Part shown: positions 58,691 to 64,000 of the stretch, in pieces
How the letters are laid out: every line of letters starts with the position of its first letter
Position numbering within the stretch: position 1 is the first letter of the stretch
Origin: Rattus norvegicus
Lineage: Eukaryota > Chordata > Mammalia > Rodentia > Muridae
Length of the DNA stretch: 64,000 nucleotides
Reading direction: 5' to 3'
NCBI RefSeq assembly: GCF_036323735.1
Contig: NC_086020.1
Span: 127,629,210 to 127,693,209, forward strand
Position numbers and translations under genes: made by a program
Notes under the pieces: model-generated
The model's database searches: none
Seen by the model: only the letters and a program-made list of their open reading frames with translations
Told to the model about the DNA's origin: nothing

Positions 58691-60587
58691 GTTTTTAACT
58701 TTAATATATATAAAGTATAATACTAAGTTATTTTATTACTAACTATAAACTCTTTACATATGTATTGAGCATTAGTTTTGATTTAAATTAAAACCTGTTT
58801 GAAAAAATTTGCAAATTAATAATGGACAAATTAGAAAGGGGTTGTTGTAAGGTTGGGTTATAATCATTACCTGAGAAGGCATGAATATATTTTCTGAAAT
58901 ACAAGTTTTGTTTTGCTTCTTTTCCAAACTAAAGTAATACATCTTTCACATGGGAGTTCTTAGTCTTCATATAAATATTTTTACCTGAATATAGCTGCAA
59001 TTTCTTTTCAGCAATATCTTCAAAGTAAGGACAGATCAAAGGTTCAGAATCTTAGGGAAAATCAAGCAATACCTTACGAAAATCAACACTCTTATTTTAG
59101 CTGTTCAAAACAATTCAGTAAATACTAGCTTCTCAACTTCCTTATGATAAAGCAAAATGTTGATAATGGCACTTTCTGATGCCTTACATAGGACTGCACA
59201 ATCAGCCTGTGCTGCTTCCTGCAGTGAAAACAAGCAATTCTAGTGCCATCAAAATGATTAAGAAGAAGTAATAGAAACCTTGTGAAGCTTTCTATTTGTC
59301 TCCATCTTGATACAATACAATGTACTAGATGGACACTCTTTCTCCCCTCCCCATTTTTTGCCATAAAACTAAAAAACTAAAAAACTAAATAAATGAAAGA
59401 GGCTCAGTGCCTGCTTTATGTTAGTTCCTGCAGCAATGGGAATCAATTGCCTTACTGTAGCATGCTAGAGAGTAAGAGATTGTCAGAGGGTGGGCCATGG
59501 GAAGACAGAGAGAGACAAAAGAGACAGAAAGCAACAATAGAGACAAAGAGACACAGGCAGACACAGGTAGAAAGGGATTCATTTTGTCAAGGACAAGGTA
59601 GAATGCTGGCTTGTAGTTCATGCTGTTTTTAGTATGACCTGGAAAGGACACTTGAATGGGTTGTCTAATAACATCAGTCTTGGCATTTCCTTTTTTTTTT
59701 GGAAGAATTGCATATATTTACTTCAGACATATACAAAAAATTAAAAGGGACACTGCCACACTGAGGTTGTGAAACTTCCAACTTTCAGTTTCCTTTTGAA
59801 ATGTAGTCATGTTTGGCTAATATGATATAATTCATAAATAGAAAAACAGCCGTTACATTATTTTAAATCAATGACACAAATCCCCAAGGAAAGCAGATGT
59901 TGCAATATGAAATGCCTGCTGTTTTCATATCATTTGTTAAAGAAATAAATAGCTGGACTACTGTAATTGGACTGAGGTCTGTAAGGAAAATAGGAGACTC
60001 CTTTTGCTCTTCAAGCTAAGTCAAACCACCATATATGAAAATTCTGTACAATTTTTCATTCATTATATGTGCTTACTAATTTAAATTATACCATTCATAT
60101 TCAGTGCTAAATACAGAAATTCGGGAGAGTTGAGGCAGTTTTGCTATTTGTGAAATGTGGAGGACCTAAAAACACAAAGTAAAATAAACAAAATAAAACA
60201 ATAGAAAGGGAGAAGGCACATGAGGAAGAAGATGAAGGAAAGGAAGAGCCATGGGGTAGAGGGCGAATGGGAGGCAGAGGGGAAGAGGAGCAGATTGAAA
60301 AGTAGCTGCACAATAAGGTGGCTATGCTAAATTTGTAGATCACTGGCTATAGCAATCACACTATGCATATTACTTAAATGTCATACTGTATAGCTTAAAT
60401 ATAAACCCTTATATTTTCAAAAGCATTTAAGTGAGAAAGAAAAAAATAGACACAGAAAATGGTGGACCCTGATAACTAAGGGTTTCTCACTGATAAAATG
60501 TTACCTGTACCTATTCTTTCCAACTGAAAAGATCTTCAAGAAAGGTTGGGTGTTGTAAAGTTCAGGACAAGTACAAACTGCTGAGTA
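58691..60587. other. Unassigned AT-rich DNA
   Basis: No gene recognised. A short (CTAAAAAA)n stretch lies at about 59366-59390, and a purine-rich stretch at 60200-60290. The frames at 59125-59364, 59393-59651 and 60107-60343 have no recognised domains. Confidence 0.4.
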
Positions 60588-60599
60588 AGACTTGTGATG
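60588..60599 (+). repeat. Target-site duplication of inverted L1, left copy
   Basis: AGACTTGTGATG, repeated exactly at 61760-61771. Confidence 0.9.
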
Positions 60600-61759
60600 C
60601 ATATGGGAAGGATCCCGAGGTGGGGCAGTCTCTGGATGGCCTTTCCTTCAGTCTCTGCTCCACTCATTGTCTATTTATTTCCTCCTGTGAGTATTTTGTT
60701 CCCCCTTCTAAGAAGGACTGATACATCTACATTTTGGTCTTCCTTATTCTTGAGCTTCATATGGTCTGTGAATTGTATTTTGGGTAATCTGAGCAGTTGG
60801 GCTAATATCCACTTATAAGTGAATGCATACCATGTATATTCTTTTGTGACTGGGTTACCTCACTCAGGATGATATTTTCTAGTTTCATCCATTTGCCTAA
60901 GAATTTCATGGAGTCTTTTTTTTCATAGATGAGAAATACTCCATTGTGTAAATGTACCACATTTTCTGCATCCATTCCTCTGTTGAAGGATATCTGCATT
61001 GTTTCCAGCTTTTAACTATTATAAATAAGGTTGCTATAAGCATAGTGGAGCATGTGTCCTTGTTATATGTTGGAGCATCTTTTGGGTAGATGCCCAGGAG
61101 TTATATAGCTGGGTCCTCAGATAGCACTATGTCCAGTTTTCTGAGGAACCTCCAGACTGATTTCCAGAGTGGTTGTGCCAGGTTGTAATCCCATGAACAA
61201 TTAAGGAGTGTTCCTCTTTTTCCACATTTCATATGCAGTCACCAAACCCAGTCATTATTGTTGATGCCAAGAAGTGCTTGCAGACAAAAGCCTGATATGA
61301 ATGTCTCCTGAGGTGCTCCTCCAGAACCTTATTGATATAGATGAGGATGCTTGCAGCTAACCATCAGACTTAGCACGGAGACCTCAATGAGGAGTTACAG
61401 AAAGGACTGAATAAGCTGAAGGGGTTTGCAACCCCATAGGAAGAACGATAATATAAACAAACTTGACTCCCCAGAGCTCCCAGGGACTAAACCACCAACC
61501 GGGGACCCATGGCATCGGCCAAATATGTAGCAGAGGATGTCATTGTCTGACATTAATAGGAGGAGAAGCCCTTGATTCTATGAAGTCTCTTTTCCCCAGT
61601 GTAGGGGAATGCCAGGGTGCTGAGGTGGGTGTGGGTTGGTGGGAAGGGGAGCATCATCATAGAAGCAGGCAGAGGGGGAGGGGAGAGGGAGAACTGGGAA
61701 AGGGGATGACATTTGAAGTGTAAATACATAAACTAGCAAAGAAAAAAAGAAGAAAAAAT
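60600..61759 (+). mobile_element. L1 insertion with 5' inversion (twin priming)
   Basis: 60600 to about 61232 carries the ORF2 C-terminal region and adjacent 3' UTR in reverse orientation (ggtaatctgagcagttgggc, cagactgatttccagagtgg, ending aggagtgttcc...ccacatt). From about 61238 to 61759 the 3' UTR runs forward and ends in an A-rich tail (gaaaaaaagaagaaaaaat). In L1 order the forward part continues almost exactly where the inverted part ends. Perfect 12-bp target-site duplications flank the whole. This is the standard outcome of twin priming. Confidence 0.92.
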
Positions 61760-61771
61760 AGACTTGTGATG
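61760..61771 (+). repeat. Target-site duplication of inverted L1, right copy
   Basis: AGACTTGTGATG, identical to 60588-60599. Confidence 0.9.
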
Positions 61772-62514
61772 GTCGATGGTGGGACCTGTGAGAGAAAGGA
61801 ATGTGGGTGCATAGGCTACACAGCAAATGACCTTAGATGGTAAAGGAGTACTTACAGTTTACATGCTGGGATGTGCTAGCTATAAAATCTGCTCTATTGC
61901 TTATGGCATGGTGCTAATGTGACCAAGGTTGTGGGCTCCCTATTGACTTCAGGGTCAGTCAAGTGTGCTTTTCTGTGGTCTCTGATGACAAGAAAAACTT
62001 GGCATGTGCATGTGTTACTAAACTAAGATTGCACAGGTTTTCAAACCTCACCATTTCTCCTTCTCTCTTGAGGCACAAACAACCTGGTGTCTCATGCAGC
62101 AGACAATGTGTAGATGTGTGAATTGGTATGAAACAACCCAAAATACTTTCATATTTGTCTTTTGATACCTCCATCTTTGATCTGGTCCTGACTGTGCTAA
62201 CATGCAATTAATTTCATAGTGATATATGTAGTAGGCAAACTCCAATACAAGTTGATTTTAATTGAATAATTTCTCCTCTGAAAAGTTAAGTTTTAAGGGA
62301 TGATAAGAAAATTTTATACATATAAAATTTCTCATGAAATATGTACTTTAGGCAAAAGTTCAGTGTAACCTGAACAAATATCTCATTGTAGAATAACACC
62401 CTTTGCACAATTTCCATGACTAGAAAACCATGCTCCTAAATACATAGTTTACTATTTGTAAGTAACCATTTATTACAGATTCATTATTTGTGGATAATAA
62501 CAATGGTAATTGGA
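61772..62514. other. Unassigned DNA
   Basis: No gene or recognisable repeat seen. The overlapping minus-strand frames at 61959-62245 have no features. Confidence 0.4.
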
Positions 62515-62900
62515 GGTCTGTGTTAATTCTTTCATCACTGAGACAAAATATCCAAGAAGAATTCCTTAAGGGATAATTTGCTCTGGCTCACACTTTCAGG
62601 GTAGAGTCCATCCTGGAGATGAAAACATCCTGGCAAGACTAGGAGGCAACAGAAGACATTCGCATTGAATCCAGTCTGAAAAGCAGAATAGTGGGTACCA
62701 GAGTTGGCATGCCTTCATTCTTTAGTCTGGCTCCAAAAGTCATGGAAGGATGACACTCTTAGTTGAGGTGGGTTTTCAGGTAACTCAATCTAGAGACTCC
62801 CTCAGAGAGTGGAAAGAGATTTATCTCCTAAGTGATTTGAGATCTTGTTGAGATGACATTAGTAAATACTACACTGATTGTTGCATCCTGACCTATTAAG
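62515..62900 (+). repeat. Old dispersed rodent repeat, LTR-like, unclassified
   Basis: tcactgagacaaaatatcc... ttgctctggctcacac... gggtagagtccatcctgg... gaggtgggttttcagg... cctaagtgatttgagatcttgttgagatgacatt recalls a common dispersed rodent repeat of LTR-like build. The family name could not be settled by eye. Confidence 0.45.
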
Positions 62901-63032
62901 GAGATGCAGCTCTCAGGCATAGGGCCAGAACAGAAATTTTCTCAGTTGGATTCCCTTGATTAGTTTTATTAATTTATACACTGCATGGTTGCATTTAAGT
63001 ATAAGATTATATGCAATAATGAGTGAGTGTGT

Positions 63033-63044
63033 GATTGTGTGTGT

Positions 63045-63087
<43 letters not shown>
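63033..63087. repeat. (TG)n microsatellite
   Basis: GT/TG run with one TATG interruption near 63048. Confidence 0.97.
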
Positions 63088-63089
<2 letters not shown>

Positions 63090-63906
63090 GAAACATGTGG
63101 AGTCAGAGGAATATCTATTTTAGGCCATTCTTTCTTTCCACCTGTACTCAGGTCATGAGACTTAATAGCAGGTCCCTTTATCTCATGAGCCTTCTTATCA
63201 GCTCTGATATTCTCTCTTTCGTCTGATTAGGACTTCTGGATCACCTACCGATTTGGTTCTTCTCCCCACCAAATTATTGCTTTGTAAAATCACCATTACC
63301 ATACACCTTTGTAGTTCCTCCCTTGCTGCCCCCTACTTAACATGAACTCATATGTCTCAGGTGAGGTACCCTGATTCATGTGGGTGGTATTGGATGATAT
63401 CTGTATGCAGATGCCACTTCAGCAGATAAGGAGGAACCTACAGACACCCAGATTCTTTGTGTCTTAATGGAATAGAATTCATGAACCTACACCTGTATGA
63501 GATATCTTCTGGACATCTGAATGTGTTGACAATGAAAAGAAGGCTGAGTTCACCCCTGATGGACATCAGAGGCAGAAGCAGTTGTTCCACTGTGCAACTT
63601 TACAAGGTGAATTTACATAGCAAAGGGATAACTAAATAGCAGTCCTTTGTAACAGGCAGGCACAAAAAGAGGTTTATCATTTAAATGAAGATACTATTAT
63701 TACCTTAACTTATTTCAACATTGTTAACCAGAACTATATACTTGAAGATACATGTACTTTGAATTTACATTCAAATATTTTTTCCCTTTTTGTTTCAGCC
63801 TCATGTAGAATTATCTGTTTATAATCACATCAACTAGTTTAACAGCTGAAGAAAGCAACATATTAACAGAAGGATGGTTGTAGATAAATTATTTAAAAAA
63901 AACAAC
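63088..63906. other. Unassigned DNA
   Basis: No gene or confidently named repeat seen. Confidence 0.4.
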
Positions 63907-63907
63907 T

Positions 63908-64000
63908 TGGCCGCCCAGACCTGAAGGGACCGATCAACAGCTCTCTGCACCCAAATGCCCTGGGAGGGAGAGCTAAACCTTCAGAGGGGTAGACAAGCCT
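63908..64000 (+). mobile_element. 5' end of a third rat-type L1, cut by window edge
   Basis: gacctgaagggaccgatcaacagctctctgcacccaaatgcc and ggagggagagctaaacc match the 5' UTR monomer of the L1s at 41714 and 49880 (for example 42207-42293). It starts after an A-rich target (attatttaaaaaaaacaac) inside the monomer. Its coding part lies beyond the window. Confidence 0.85.

Noticed and set aside
1..64000. CRISPR-like arrays, bacterial operons or phage genes
   Set aside because: Repeats are eukaryotic transposons and microsatellites; no regularly spaced short repeats with unique spacers and no prokaryotic gene organisation.

Overview
The window looks like rodent nuclear DNA, most likely rat (Rattus norvegicus), from an AT-rich region with no cellular gene that can be supported. 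Species evidence: two crisp BC1-like ID SINEs (22470-22561 and 26746-26834), LINE-1 elements with the rat type of roughly 600-bp 5' UTR monomer and G-rich 3' UTR, and rodent B1, B2/B3, B4 and MaLR-type LTR repeats. No subfamily name was checked against a library. No coding region other than L1 was found; the remaining open frames lie in repeats, low-complexity DNA or chance frames.

Layout. 0-3.3 kb: L1 3' ends, one of them a 5'-inverted insertion, a B2/B3 SINE and a long GAA/GGA tract. 3.3-14.3 kb: mostly unassigned AT-rich DNA with ancient L1 pieces, an older L1 5' end carrying 205-bp monomers, a B4 SINE and one MaLR-like LTR. 14.3-22.1 kb: a short L1, then a conspicuously repeat-poor interval. 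22.1-27.3 kb: SINEs, a second MaLR-like LTR, microsatellites and both ID elements. 27.3-32.4 kb: an old, nearly full-length minus-strand L1 with a large internal deletion and another L1 nested inside it. 32.4-41.7 kb: mostly unassigned. 41.7-56.2 kb: two near-full-length plus-strand L1s, each with target-site duplications, about 1.4 kb apart. 56.2-61.8 kb: two further L1s with inverted 5' parts and a B1. 61.8-64.0 kb: a degenerate repeat and the 5' end of a third rat-type L1 cut by the window edge.

The only functional-looking coding unit is ORF1 of the second L1 (50622-51743, 373 codons, intact). Its ORF2 partner keeps recognisable endonuclease, reverse transcriptase (FADD) and cysteine motifs, but is broken by two single-base deletions, a nonsense codon and a further frameshift at an A-run. 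The first L1 carries the same A-run frameshift plus many more lesions. Neither copy should encode a working retrotransposition machine.

I did not find a new biological system. The points worth a second look are structural: three L1 insertions with inverted 5' parts, a frameshift shared by neighbouring L1s, copy-number change of a 66-bp repeat in the ORF1 coiled coil, a consensus splice donor repeated in the L1 promoter monomers, and two repeat-free stretches that could be conserved regulatory DNA.
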